A DNA stretch of 64,000 nt from Myxococcus flavus (GTDB taxonomy: Bacteria; Myxococcota; Myxococcia; Myxococcales; Myxococcaceae). Numbering within the stretch: the stretch's first letter is position 1; each line of letters begins with the position of its first letter. Shown piece by piece: positions 1 to 6,768 of the stretch. The stretch is taken from the NCBI RefSeq assembly GCF_050038885.1, contig NZ_CP143624.1, forward strand, positions 8,680,001-8,744,000, read 5' to 3'. Position numbers and translations under genes: made by a program. The notes below the pieces were generated by a model. The model was not told where the DNA came from. It saw nothing but the letters and a program-made list of their open reading frames with translations, and made no database searches.

Positions 1-361
1 CGGGCGCCTGCATCAGCCGGAACATCGTCGGGATGAAGTACGAGAACGTGAGGAGCCGGTCGGCGAGCGCGGCCAGCGCGGCGCCGATCCACCAGGCCCG
101 CATTGGACCGGACGACTGGTAGGCGAAGTAGAGGCTCGCCAGGGTGAGCAGCGTCATGGGCCCGGTGCTGACGAACGCCCAGAAGCGGAGGCCCACGTTG
201 TCCTGGCTCGCGGCCTCCGCGGACCAGTGCCCCCCTGTCATGTCGAGCCACCGAGGCAGTGAGATGCGGTGCTCGTAGAGGCCCGCGCCGAACGCGATGC
301 CCAGGTTGATCACGAACAGCCAGAGGACGATTGCCGCGACGGAGTGCTTCAGGTTGATCAT
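1..361 (-). CDS. Integral membrane protein, DUF1772-like (3' end outside window)
   Basis: The reading frame starts at position 361 (ATG, M-I-N-L-K-H) and runs off the left edge, so only the first 120 residues are visible. They form three to four hydrophobic stretches: about residues 7-28, 62-82, 86-102 and 104-116. Between the first two is a hydrophilic loop with Trp and His. The ending FSYFIPTMFRLM resembles the motif before the third helix of DUF1772/anthrone-oxygenase-like membrane proteins. The family match is from recalled pattern, not a search. The gene diverges from the MarR/AraC-type regulator at 439, and only 77 bases separate the starts. A regulator-target pair is therefore plausible. 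The substrate or reaction cannot be read from the sequence. Confidence 0.6.
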   Translation of the reverse strand, partial: MINLKHSVAAIVLWLFVINLGIAFGAGLYEHRISLPRWLDMTGGHWSAEAASQDNVGLRFWAFVSTGPMTLLTLASLYFAYQSSGPMRAWWIGAALAALADRLLTFSYFIPTMFRLMQAP

Positions 362-438
362 GGCGCCAGGATGCGCGCCGGCCACTCGGGCGTCTTTCCC
401 ACCCTTGTGCCGTTTTTCTCCTTCCTGCGGAGTTCTGC

Positions 439-1239
439 ATGGGTCCCCTGCCCTCCCTGCTCGCCCAGATTGGCGCGGACGTCGTCCAGTTCCAGGACGC
501 TTCCGCGGAGTTCGATGCCATCGTCGGCAAGGTGCTGGCGCTCGGGCGCGCGGAGCTCTCGTGTCTGGCGCAGCTGCACTTCGGAGGCCCCACACCCCTG
601 AATGCCATCGCGCGGGGAACCGATGTGGAGCGGCTGGAGCTGGCTGGCTATGTCCAGAGGGAAGCGACTCGCGGTGGCCGCCGGCTGGTGCTGACCGCGC
701 ACGCTCGCGAGTGGATTGAAACCCTGTGGGGCCCACTGCAGGCGGATGGGCACCAGCTCATGGCGACCCTCCCCGAGGAGCACCTGCGAATCGTCGCCGG
801 GTTCCTGAGCGCGGCAAGGGCGATCCAGGACCGCCATGCGGCGCGGGTGGCCAGCCTGCTGGAGGAACCCGGAAGCTCACGGGCGGCACGCCAGCGAGGC
901 GGGCTGTCCCCCGCGGCGCTTCACCGGGTGAAGCTCTACGTCGAGGCACACCTCGCGCGGCGGATTCTTGTGGGGGAGCTGGCTCGCCGTGCCGGGTTGA
1001 GCGTCTTCCACTTCACCCGCGCCTTCCGTCAGTCCACCGGGATGACGCCGCATGCCTGGGTGCAACAACGGCGCGTGGAGCGAGCACGCGGCCTGCTGAG
1101 CCAGTCCTCGCTGCCACTGGGGGACATCGCGCTCGCGGTCGGCTTCAGTTCGCAAAGTCACTTCACCACCGTATTCCGTAGAATCACAGGCCTGACTCCG
1201 GCCGTCATCCGGCGCGATAGGCGTCGACGAGCCCAGTGA
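439..1239 (+). CDS. MarR/AraC-type fusion transcriptional regulator
   Basis: The protein has 266 residues and two DNA-binding parts. Residues about 15-115 look like a MarR-type winged helix (an L-x-L-G-R-A-E-L-S start helix, a region around 60-95 ending RGGRRLVLTAHAREW, then a dimerisation helix). Residues about 155-262 form a complete AraC-type double helix-turn-helix, with LARRAGLSVFHFTRAFR and the family signature AVGFSSQSHFTTVFRRITG followed by TP. The usual AraC sensing cupin is replaced by the MarR-like part. The start at 439 is supported by GGAG six bases upstream. It lies divergent to the membrane protein at 1-361 and probably controls it, itself, or both. The inducing ligand is unknown. 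The two-domain reading is strong; the target is inference. Confidence 0.85.
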   Translation: MGPLPSLLAQIGADVVQFQDASAEFDAIVGKVLALGRAELSCLAQLHFGGPTPLNAIARGTDVERLELAGYVQREATRGGRRLVLTAHAREWIETLWGPLQADGHQLMATLPEEHLRIVAGFLSAARAIQDRHAARVASLLEEPGSSRAARQRGGLSPAALHRVKLYVEAHLARRILVGELARRAGLSVFHFTRAFRQSTGMTPHAWVQQRRVERARGLLSQSSLPLGDIALAVGFSSQSHFTTVFRRITGLTPAVIRRDRRRRAQ

Positions 1240-1279
1240 CCTGTCGTCCCAAGGCCCCCATCGAACCTCCTCAACTGGC

Positions 1280-3115
1280 ATGCGCACGGATTCCCCTCGG
1301 CTCCTCGGACTTCTCCTCGTCGTCGTGACGGCCTGCGCTCCCCGGTCCGCGACGGTCATTCCCTCCCCCACCCCGCCTGCCGCCGTGGCGACCGCCTCGC
1401 GGCCACTGCTCACGGTGTTCCGGCTGAGCCCGGATGGAGCTCGCACCGAGCACGCGCGGTTGCCACCAGGGCCCGAGGGCTTCGAGCCCCCTTCCACCGG
1501 CCACTGGTACGCGGAACCGCTATTCGCCGTCACTACCGAAGCCGAGGCCCGTGAGCTGGCTGCCGTGCTGCGCACGTACCGCGTGCCGGAAGTGTCCTTC
1601 GAGGATGCCGGGCTCCCCGCTCCTGCCTTGCTGGCAGCGATGGTCAGCGACTCGGGCGTTCGCTCGCTCCAATTGTCCGGGACCGACTTCCACGACGCGC
1701 ATCTCGCCGCGCTTCGGAATGCCACCGGCCTCGAAGCCCTGCATCTCAATGGGACCCGAGTCACCAGCGCGGGACTGGCGCACCTCCAGGGAATGCAAGG
1801 GCTGGCCGTGCTGCGGCTGGACGAGACCTCCGTCTCGGACGAGGGCCTCACGTCGCTGTCAGGGCATACCACGCTGCGCAGGTTGACGCTCGCGGGCACG
1901 GCGGTCACCGCGCAGGGGCTCGACTTCCTCGCGAGGCAGCCTGCGCTCGAGGTGTTGGACCTCTCCGACACAGCGGTGGACGACACGGTCCTCGCGAGCA
2001 TCCCAGGCGCCCACCTGAAAACGCTCAGCCTCAGCGGCACGAAGGTGACGGATGCCGGCCTCCGGACCCTCGCCGGAATGGCCGCACTGAAGTGGCTGGG
2101 ACTTGCACGGACCTCCGTCTCGAACGCCGGCCTCGCGCATATCGCGGGGCTGCGCGAGCTGGAGGCCCTCCACCTGGGCGAAACGCGAGTGACGGACGCG
2201 GGGCTCGTCCACCTCTCGAAGCTGAGCGCCCTGCGAGCGCTGGTCCTCAGCAAGACGCGCATCGGAGGTCCAGGCCTCCGTCATCTCGCGTCACTGTCCC
2301 GGCTGGAGGCACTCCACCTCGACGACACCCGCGTAGGCGACCCGGCGCTACGAGACCTTCGCGAGCTCCGTCTCCTGCGAGAACTGAACCTCTCGCGCAC
2401 CGCTGTCACGGGAGCGGGGCTGCGAGAGCTGAGCGGCCTGACGGCGATTGAGATCGTCGGACTCTCGGGCCTCACGCTGAAGGATGACGCGCTGACGGCG
2501 CTCGCACCGCTCAGGCAGCTCGCGCGCCTCGACCTCAGTCACACGCCCATCGGCCCGGAGGCGCTGAAGCACCTGGGCCCCCGCCCCCTCCTCCGACACC
2601 TGGACCTGAGCCGAACGGGCTTCAACGATGAATGGGTTCCCACGGTCCTTTCATCGTTCCCGGGGCTGCATTCGCTGCGCGCCGAGCGCACGATCCTCAC
2701 GGACGTGGGGCTGGGCCAGCTCGCTGCCCTCCAGGACCTGAAGGAAATCCATGTCGCGGGAACGCTCATCAACGGCTCGGGCCTGGCGAACCTGCATGCC
2801 CTTACGCATCTCACGACGCTCGACCTCGGCGCGACCTGGTTGGAAGCTGACGGCCAGCGAGCCCTCCATGGGCTCACGAAGCTCGTCTGGTTGAGCCTCG
2901 CGGGCGTCCGCGCGGGAGACGAGCTGCTGGACCACCTCCCCGGCACGCTCCGAACGCTCTACCTGACGCGCACGAAGGTCACGGATGCCGGACTCCCGGC
3001 CCTGGACAAGTTGACGCGCCTGCGTGAGCTCGACCTGCGCGGAACCTTGGTTTCCGCAGAGGCCAGGGACGCGCTGATCCGTGAACGCGGCATCCAGCTG
3101 ATCACCGGCTTGTAG
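1280..3115 (+). CDS. Leucine-rich-repeat lipoprotein
   Basis: The product has 611 residues. An N-terminal signal with a hydrophobic core (LLGLLLVVV) ends in the lipobox VTAC, so Cys at about residue 19 is the likely lipidated N-terminus. A Pro/Ala-rich linker follows. From about residue 95 to the C-terminus there are some twenty repeats of 23-24 residues with the pattern L-x-x-L-x-L-x-x-T-x-V-T-D-A-G-L-x-x-L, the GALA/cysteine-lacking type of LRR. Such proteins fold as a solenoid and usually bind other proteins at the cell surface or in the periplasm. No catalytic domain is visible. It stands 40 bases after the regulator on the same strand but no shared function is evident. No clear ribosome site precedes the chosen ATG; the signal peptide supports it. 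Confidence 0.85.
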   Translation: MRTDSPRLLGLLLVVVTACAPRSATVIPSPTPPAAVATASRPLLTVFRLSPDGARTEHARLPPGPEGFEPPSTGHWYAEPLFAVTTEAEARELAAVLRTYRVPEVSFEDAGLPAPALLAAMVSDSGVRSLQLSGTDFHDAHLAALRNATGLEALHLNGTRVTSAGLAHLQGMQGLAVLRLDETSVSDEGLTSLSGHTTLRRLTLAGTAVTAQGLDFLARQPALEVLDLSDTAVDDTVLASIPGAHLKTLSLSGTKVTDAGLRTLAGMAALKWLGLARTSVSNAGLAHIAGLRELEALHLGETRVTDAGLVHLSKLSALRALVLSKTRIGGPGLRHLASLSRLEALHLDDTRVGDPALRDLRELRLLRELNLSRTAVTGAGLRELSGLTAIEIVGLSGLTLKDDALTALAPLRQLARLDLSHTPIGPEALKHLGPRPLLRHLDLSRTGFNDEWVPTVLSSFPGLHSLRAERTILTDVGLGQLAALQDLKEIHVAGTLINGSGLANLHALTHLTTLDLGATWLEADGQRALHGLTKLVWLSLAGVRAGDELLDHLPGTLRTLYLTRTKVTDAGLPALDKLTRLRELDLRGTLVSAEARDALIRERGIQLITGL

Positions 3116-3170
3116 CCTGTCAGCCTCCAGGCTCCACCCCAGAGGGCACGAAACCCGGCGCGGCATCGCG

Positions 3171-3308
3171 CGCCACGGACAACGATGAGCCCTCTGGCTT
3201 GTCCACCACCCTGGGCCGGTCGACACCGGCCGAGGGGCACACCGCTCAACTCACCACGGGCAGCGAGAAGCCCTCCGGCTTGCCCGTGGCCCCGGGCCTC
3301 ACGACACC
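3171..3308 (-). repeat. Degenerate in-frame duplication of the larE 3' end
   Basis: The last codons of larE (GVVRPGATGKPEGFSLPVV) are followed, across the stop codon and in the same frame, by a second diverged copy reading GVDRPRVVDKPEGSSLSVA at 3171-3227. Eleven of 19 positions agree, including R-P, K-P-E-G and S-L. The frame stays open for about 40 codons after the stop. It looks like an old tandem duplication, or a former longer C-terminus cut by a new stop. Confidence 0.5.
3214..3231. terminator. Hairpin in convergent intergenic region
   Basis: A perfect 7-bp inverted repeat (GGCCGGT / ACCGGCC) with a 4-base loop lies between the convergent LRR gene and larE. No T-run follows on either strand, so a termination role is only suggested by its place. 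Confidence 0.3.
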
Positions 3309-4142
3309 CGCCGCATCGTTCATGCGGCCCGAGCGGAACGGCTCCAGGTCCAGCGCCACGAACTTGAACCCCAGCGCCAGGAACGCGGTGTTGATCTGCT
3401 GCCGCACATCCGCCGCCAGGAAGCGCTCGTACTCCTCCGCCGCCACCTCCAGCCGCGCCACGTCCTGGTGGTACCGGACCCGGAACTGCCGGAAGCCCAG
3501 CTTGCGCAGCTCCGACTCCGCTGCGGCGATCTGTAGCAGCCGGTCCCGCGTCACCGCCGTGCCATAGGGAATCCGCGACGCCAGGCACGCCATCTGCGGC
3601 TTGTCCCACGTCGGCAGCCCGAGCGACTGGCTCCACGCGCGGATCTCCTCCTTCGTCAGGCCCGCCTGCGCCAGCGGCGACACCACCTTGTGCTCCTGCG
3701 CGGCCTTGTGGCCCGGGCGGTGATCCTTGAAGTCATCCGCGTTGAAGCCGTCCAGCACCACCGCCAGCCCCAGCGCCTTCCGCTGCGCCTCGCAGATGTC
3801 GTACAGCTCCGTCTTGCAGAAGTAGCAGCGGTTGGTGGGGTTGGCCGCGTACTGCGGATTCGCCAGCTCGTTGCTGCCCATCACCACGTGGCGAGCGCCC
3901 AGCCGCTGGGCCAGCTCGCGGGCCTCATCGGCCTCCTCGGGCGCCACGGACGCGGACAGCGCGGTGAGCGCGAGCGCCCGGTCGCCCAGTTCCTCGACCG
4001 CCACCTTCAGCACGAACGTCGAGTCCACGCCGCCGGAGAACGCCACCAGCGCACTGCCATGGGCCCGCAGCGCGGCGCGCATCGCCTCCAGCTTGGGACG
4101 CGAGGATTCACAAAGGGCCTGGATCCGCTCGGGGCTCAACAT
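3246..4142 (-). CDS. larE: ATP-dependent sacrificial sulfur transferase LarE family
   Basis: The protein has 298 residues, the usual length for LarE-like PP-loop enzymes. The PP-loop SGGVDST is at residues 36-42. NRCYFCKTEL at about 105-112 and QMACLASRIPYGT at about 183-195 are family landmarks. C186 sits where LarE keeps the cysteine that donates its sulfur. LarE adenylates and thiolates pyridinium dicarboxylate on the way to the nickel-pincer cofactor of lactate racemase, but many homologues lie outside lar operons and may do other sulfur insertions. No larA, larB or larC is in the window. The start at 4142 has a good TAGGAG site seven bases upstream. The gene follows the APS-kinase-like gene by 98 bases on the same strand and probably shares its promoter. 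The family is sure; the substrate here is open. Confidence 0.88.
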   Translation of the reverse strand: MLSPERIQALCESSRPKLEAMRAALRAHGSALVAFSGGVDSTFVLKVAVEELGDRALALTALSASVAPEEADEARELAQRLGARHVVMGSNELANPQYAANPTNRCYFCKTELYDICEAQRKALGLAVVLDGFNADDFKDHRPGHKAAQEHKVVSPLAQAGLTKEEIRAWSQSLGLPTWDKPQMACLASRIPYGTAVTRDRLLQIAAAESELRKLGFRQFRVRYHQDVARLEVAAEEYERFLAADVRQQINTAFLALGFKFVALDLEPFRSGRMNDAAGVVRPGATGKPEGFSLPVVS

Positions 4143-4240
4143 GAGGCTCTCCTAAAACGGAAGGGCCCCGGATTGCACGCGCGTCGCGCGGCAACCTGGA
4201 GCCCTTCAGGGATGACACCCAGGCCCGAAAGCCCGGCCGC

Positions 4241-5011
4241 CTAGCGGGCCTTCCGCTTCGCGGCCTTCTTCGCCGCCGCAGCGGGCTTGGCCACCCGGGC
4301 CGCGCGCGTGGCCGGACGGGCCTTGGCACCCTTGTCCGCCTTCGCGGCCTTCGCCGGCTTGGCCTCCTCGGCACGGCGCGCCTTGGCGCTCCCCTTCTCC
4401 GCCTTCTCGGGCTTCTCGCCCTTGGCCGGCAGCGGGTTGGCCTTCATCTTCTTGCCGGTGATGATCTTCAGCTCCTCCGTGGACATGTAGCCAAGGTCCA
4501 GGAGCGACTGGAAGATCTTCGCCGCGCCTTCCTCCACCGACTCGACGTCGGAGTGGATAGTGACCTCCGGCGAGTTGGGCGGCTCGTACGGCTCGGTGAT
4601 GCCGATGAAGTTGGGGATCTCCCCGTTGAGCGCCTTCTTGTAGCGGCCCGTGCTGTCGCGCTCGATGAGCTTCTCGGTCGGGCAGTCGACGTAGACCTCC
4701 ACGTACCGGCCGATGGCGCGACGGTTCTCCTCGCGGCCCGGCTTGTACGGGCTGACACAGGGCACCAGCGCCGCCACACCATTGCGCGTCAGCAGCCCCG
4801 CGATGAAGCCCAGGCGGCGCACGGCCGTGATGCGATCCTCCTTGGCATCTCCCAGCCCCGCCCAGAGCGCCTCGCCCACTTCACCCTCGTCGAGGATCTC
4901 GACGTTGCGGCCCACCTGCCGCAGGCGTGCCGCGATGTACGCAGCGGTGGTGCTCTTCCCGGTACCGGACATGCCGGTCAGCCAGAGGGTGAAACCAGTG
5001 TTGGAGGCCAT
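4241..5011 (-). CDS. cysC: Adenylylsulfate (APS) kinase-like protein with Lys/Ala-rich tail
   Basis: Residues 1 to about 185 form an APS-kinase-type P-loop domain. The Walker A is GMSGTGKS at 13-20. Further family blocks are RRLGFIAGLLTRNGV, a CVSPYK segment, EVYVDCP, RDSTGRYKKAL and GEIPNFIGITEPYE. CysC phosphorylates adenylylsulfate to PAPS for sulfate assimilation or sulfonation. Two oddities are visible. The canonical DGDNVR substrate loop reads DEGEVGEAL at 41-49, so the acceptor may differ. Residues about 190-256 are a low-complexity Lys/Ala/Pro tail of the histone-H1 kind, absent from normal CysC, which ends near 200 residues. A well-spaced sigma-70 promoter lies about 80 bases upstream. 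No ATP sulfurylase gene is nearby. The APS-kinase fold is clear; the exact activity is less so. Confidence 0.8.
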   Translation of the reverse strand: MASNTGFTLWLTGMSGTGKSTTAAYIAARLRQVGRNVEILDEGEVGEALWAGLGDAKEDRITAVRRLGFIAGLLTRNGVAALVPCVSPYKPGREENRRAIGRYVEVYVDCPTEKLIERDSTGRYKKALNGEIPNFIGITEPYEPPNSPEVTIHSDVESVEEGAAKIFQSLLDLGYMSTEELKIITGKKMKANPLPAKGEKPEKAEKGSAKARRAEEAKPAKAAKADKGAKARPATRAARVAKPAAAAKKAAKRKAR

Positions 5012-5089
5012 ATGGGTCGTCTACTCCCTGCGTCCGGAGCGCTTCTTGCAAGCCGCGGTGGGACGCCGCAGATCCAGAAGATGGACGCG

Positions 5090-5119
5090 GTTATAGACGA
5101 AAACCCGGGCACTTGACAA
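5090..5119 (-). promoter_or_regulatory. Sigma-70-type promoter of cysC-larE
   Basis: On the minus strand TTGTCA (complement of 5114-5119) and TATAAC (complement of 5090-5095) each match five of six consensus bases and are 18 bases apart. Transcription would start near 5083, giving a leader of about 70 bases before the cysC ATG at 5011. The -35 box partly overlaps an arm of the palindrome at 5108-5166. Confidence 0.6.
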
Positions 5120-5166
5120 TTCGCGCCCACCTTTCCGCAGGTGGGGGTAACGGGCGCTCAAGTGCC
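5108..5166. promoter_or_regulatory. Nested palindrome over the cysC promoter
   Basis: A perfect 9-bp inverted repeat GGCACTTGA (5108-5116) / TCAAGTGCC (5158-5166) encloses GCGCCC (5123-5128) / GGGCGC (5152-5157) and CCCACCT (5126-5132) / AGGTGGG (5139-5145). The outer left arm overlaps the -35 box of the cysC promoter. It could be an operator for a dimeric regulator, or a terminator/attenuator of the operon read from 7532 to 5205, since it lies 40-100 bases past that operon's last stop. Confidence 0.5.
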
Positions 5167-5204
5167 TGCTCATACAGGGCTTTTTCGTTTCTGAAATGAA
5201 CGTT

Positions 5205-5615
5205 TCAGCGGCTTCGAGCCTTGAAGTCACCGTCCCGCCACTCGTACTCCGACAGGCAGCGGACACAGCCGCGATGTATGGATCCGATGAGGTAGGAAAC
5301 ATCGGGGAGCAGCGGATGCCCGGCCGGAGCCGCCTGTCGCAGGTCCTCCTCCGAGAAGATGGCCGGCGCATCGACATGCGAGTGGAAGACGCACACCACG
5401 CGCTCTGAGTGCACATCCGCCTCCATGCACACCGCCAGCCACTCCTCGGGGGCGAATGCATAGGCACGCCCGGGATTCGCGGCGGCATTGCGAAGGGGCC
5501 GGACGCGGAAGTATCCGTGCGCCTCGTTCTGGAGGATCACCCCACAGCCCTCCAGCGGGTATGTGGCCTCCAGGTGCCGCGCCACCTCGGCCCGGACGTG
5601 CTCGGGCCAGCGCAT
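5205..5615 (-). CDS. M67-family JAMM metallopeptidase (Mov34/MPN)
   Basis: The product has 136 residues, the usual size for bacterial stand-alone JAMM peptidases. The zinc motif HxHx7SxxD is complete: H78, H80, S88 and D91, with the upstream catalytic Glu at E22 (LEGCG). Bacterial members such as Mec+ and HcyD release amino acids, typically cysteine or homocysteine, from the C-terminal Gly-Gly of a sulfur-carrier protein. This matches its neighbours, a MoaD/ThiS-like carrier and E1 enzymes. The ATG at 5615 shares one base with the stop of the preceding gene (ATGA), which fixes the start. It is the last gene of the five-gene operon that starts at 7532. Confidence 0.88.
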   Translation of the reverse strand: MRWPEHVRAEVARHLEATYPLEGCGVILQNEAHGYFRVRPLRNAAANPGRAYAFAPEEWLAVCMEADVHSERVVCVFHSHVDAPAIFSEEDLRQAAPAGHPLLPDVSYLIGSIHRGCVRCLSEYEWRDGDFKARSR

Positions 5616-6256
5616 CACGGCGACGCGGCGTCCTCGCGGCCCGCACAGCGGGAGCAGCGGCGAAGCTCGAGCGCCTCCACGACACCCGGCGCCACCAGCC
5701 ACCGGCCTCCCAGCGACGGCCCCATGCCGAGGCGGAGCCGCTGGAACACCAGCGCCCCCAGCGCCCCCAGGGCCACGCCCAGCGCGCCATCAGGAGGCGA
5801 GCCCAGGTGGCGCACCGTCTCACCGAAGCACCAGACGCAGCCCTCGGCGCTTCGGAAGACGACGGCGGCCCGCATGCCGTCTCCGCCCAGGGCCACCCAG
5901 GGCGCCTCACCGCTCCAGGCCGCGGGCAGCTCCGCCACCAGTCCCCCGCCCGGCCCGGGTGGGGCCGCGTCCGGATTCAGCGCCGGCACCTCGCGGGCGA
6001 GCGCCTCCGTCACCGGGAGTCCCACGTCCGAGGCTCCCATCAGGAAGCCCGGCGCCCAGGGGCCCAGGGTGAGCGAGCCCGCGCCCGCCACGGGGGTACC
6101 GCCGCCCGCGAGATAGGCCGCTGCCGTCAGCCCCGAGACCCCGATGCCATCCACCCGTGCCGGGCCGGACAGCAGCGCCTCCTGGCCGCGACCGCCCACC
6201 TCGCGCAGGAGGATCTGCCGGGAGTAGCGGACAATCTGATCTTCCCGCAGCGCCAT
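5615..6256 (-). CDS. Degenerate ThiF/MoeB-like (E1-type) protein
   Basis: The product has 213 residues. The N-terminus (RYSRQILLREVGGRGQEALL) is the typical opening of ThiF/MoeB/HesA proteins. The Rossmann signature GxGGLG is lost (VDGIGVSGLTAAAYL), and the conserved Arg, Lys and adenylating Asp cannot be found. Two Cys pairs, CVWC at 140-143 and CSRC at 201-204, remain as a probable zinc site. It therefore looks like a non-catalytic E1 paralogue, perhaps a scaffold or the inactive partner of a heterodimer with the E1 at 6765-7532. The MoaD-like carrier gene lies five bases upstream and the JAMM gene overlaps its end. The heterodimer idea is inference. Confidence 0.75.
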   Translation of the reverse strand: MALREDQIVRYSRQILLREVGGRGQEALLSGPARVDGIGVSGLTAAAYLAGGGTPVAGAGSLTLGPWAPGFLMGASDVGLPVTEALAREVPALNPDAAPPGPGGGLVAELPAAWSGEAPWVALGGDGMRAAVVFRSAEGCVWCFGETVRHLGSPPDGALGVALGALGALVFQRLRLGMGPSLGGRWLVAPGVVEALELRRCSRCAGREDAASP

Positions 6257-6261
6257 GGCCG

Positions 6262-6534
6262 TCAGCCTCCCGCCATCGCTGGGATGAGGGTGATCCGATC
6301 CGAGTCCTTCACCGGCGTGTCCAGCCCGCTCAGCGCGCGGATGTCCTCGTCGTTGAGGAACACGTTGACGTAGCGGCGCACCGCGCCGCGCTCGTCCAGC
6401 ACCCGCCCGCCGATGCCCGGGTGGCGCGCGTCCAGGTCCTTCAGCACCTCGCGCACGGTGGCGCCAGCGGCGGTGACCTCCGCCTGGTTGCCGGTGAAGG
6501 CCCGCATCGGAGTGGGGATTCGAAGGGTCGCCAT
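6262..6534 (-). CDS. MoaD/ThiS-like small sulfur-carrier protein
   Basis: This 90-residue beta-grasp protein ends in Ala-Met-Ala-Gly-Gly. The Gly-Gly tail is what an E1-type enzyme adenylates and converts to a thiocarboxylate. LNDEDIRALSGLDTPVKD and DRITLIPAMAGG match the last third of CysO/MoaD-type carriers. Its place between TusA and an E1-like protein, with a JAMM peptidase downstream, points to cysteine or homocysteine synthesis of the CysO/Mec+ or HcyS/HcyD kind, or to thiolation of another metabolite. It starts three bases after the tusA-like stop. No molybdopterin synthase large subunit or thiazole synthase is adjacent, so MoaD or ThiS proper is less likely. Confidence 0.88.
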   Translation of the reverse strand: MATLRIPTPMRAFTGNQAEVTAAGATVREVLKDLDARHPGIGGRVLDERGAVRRYVNVFLNDEDIRALSGLDTPVKDSDRITLIPAMAGG

Positions 6535-6537
6535 GTC

Positions 6538-6768
6538 TCACCTGCCCTGCTTGCGGAGCACCAGCCGGTGCGTCCCGTCGGGGAGCGCGTCCAGGGATAC
6601 GACCTCGTGGCCCTCGTCGCGCGCGTTGCGGGGCACGTTCTTCAGCGGTTCGGTGCCCTTGAGGCGCACCTCCAGCAGCGTGCCGGGCTCCAGCGTCTCC
6701 AGCTTCAGCTTCGTCCGCACGTAGGTCATCGGACAGACCTCGCGGGTGATGTCCAGCGTCGCCGTCAT
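6538..6768 (-). CDS. TusA-family sulfur relay protein
   Basis: The protein has 76 residues counted from the ATG at 6768, which overlaps the stop of the preceding E1 gene as ATGA; an ATG nine bases earlier is also possible. The TusA core is clear: C12-P13 in EVCPMTYVRTKLKLE, then a beta-alpha-beta fold ending in a Val-Leu-Arg strand. The cysteine carries persulfide sulfur from one enzyme to another. Here it is placed to deliver sulfur to the adenylated carrier encoded just downstream. In E. coli TusA serves tRNA thiolation, but no Tus or Mnm genes are present here. Confidence 0.88.
   Translation of the reverse strand: MTATLDITREVCPMTYVRTKLKLETLEPGTLLEVRLKGTEPLKNVPRNARDEGHEVVSLDALPDGTHRLVLRKQGR

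Noticed and set aside
5191..5208. Hairpin CTGAAA / TTTCAG at the end of the JAMM gene as a rho-independent terminator.
   Set aside because: The stem is only 6 bp, it overlaps the stop codon, and the sequence beyond on the minus strand is A-rich, not T-rich.
6262..6534. The Gly-Gly protein as MoaD of molybdopterin synthase.
   Set aside because: No MoaE or other moa genes nearby; the JAMM and TusA neighbours fit a CysO/HcyS-like carrier better.
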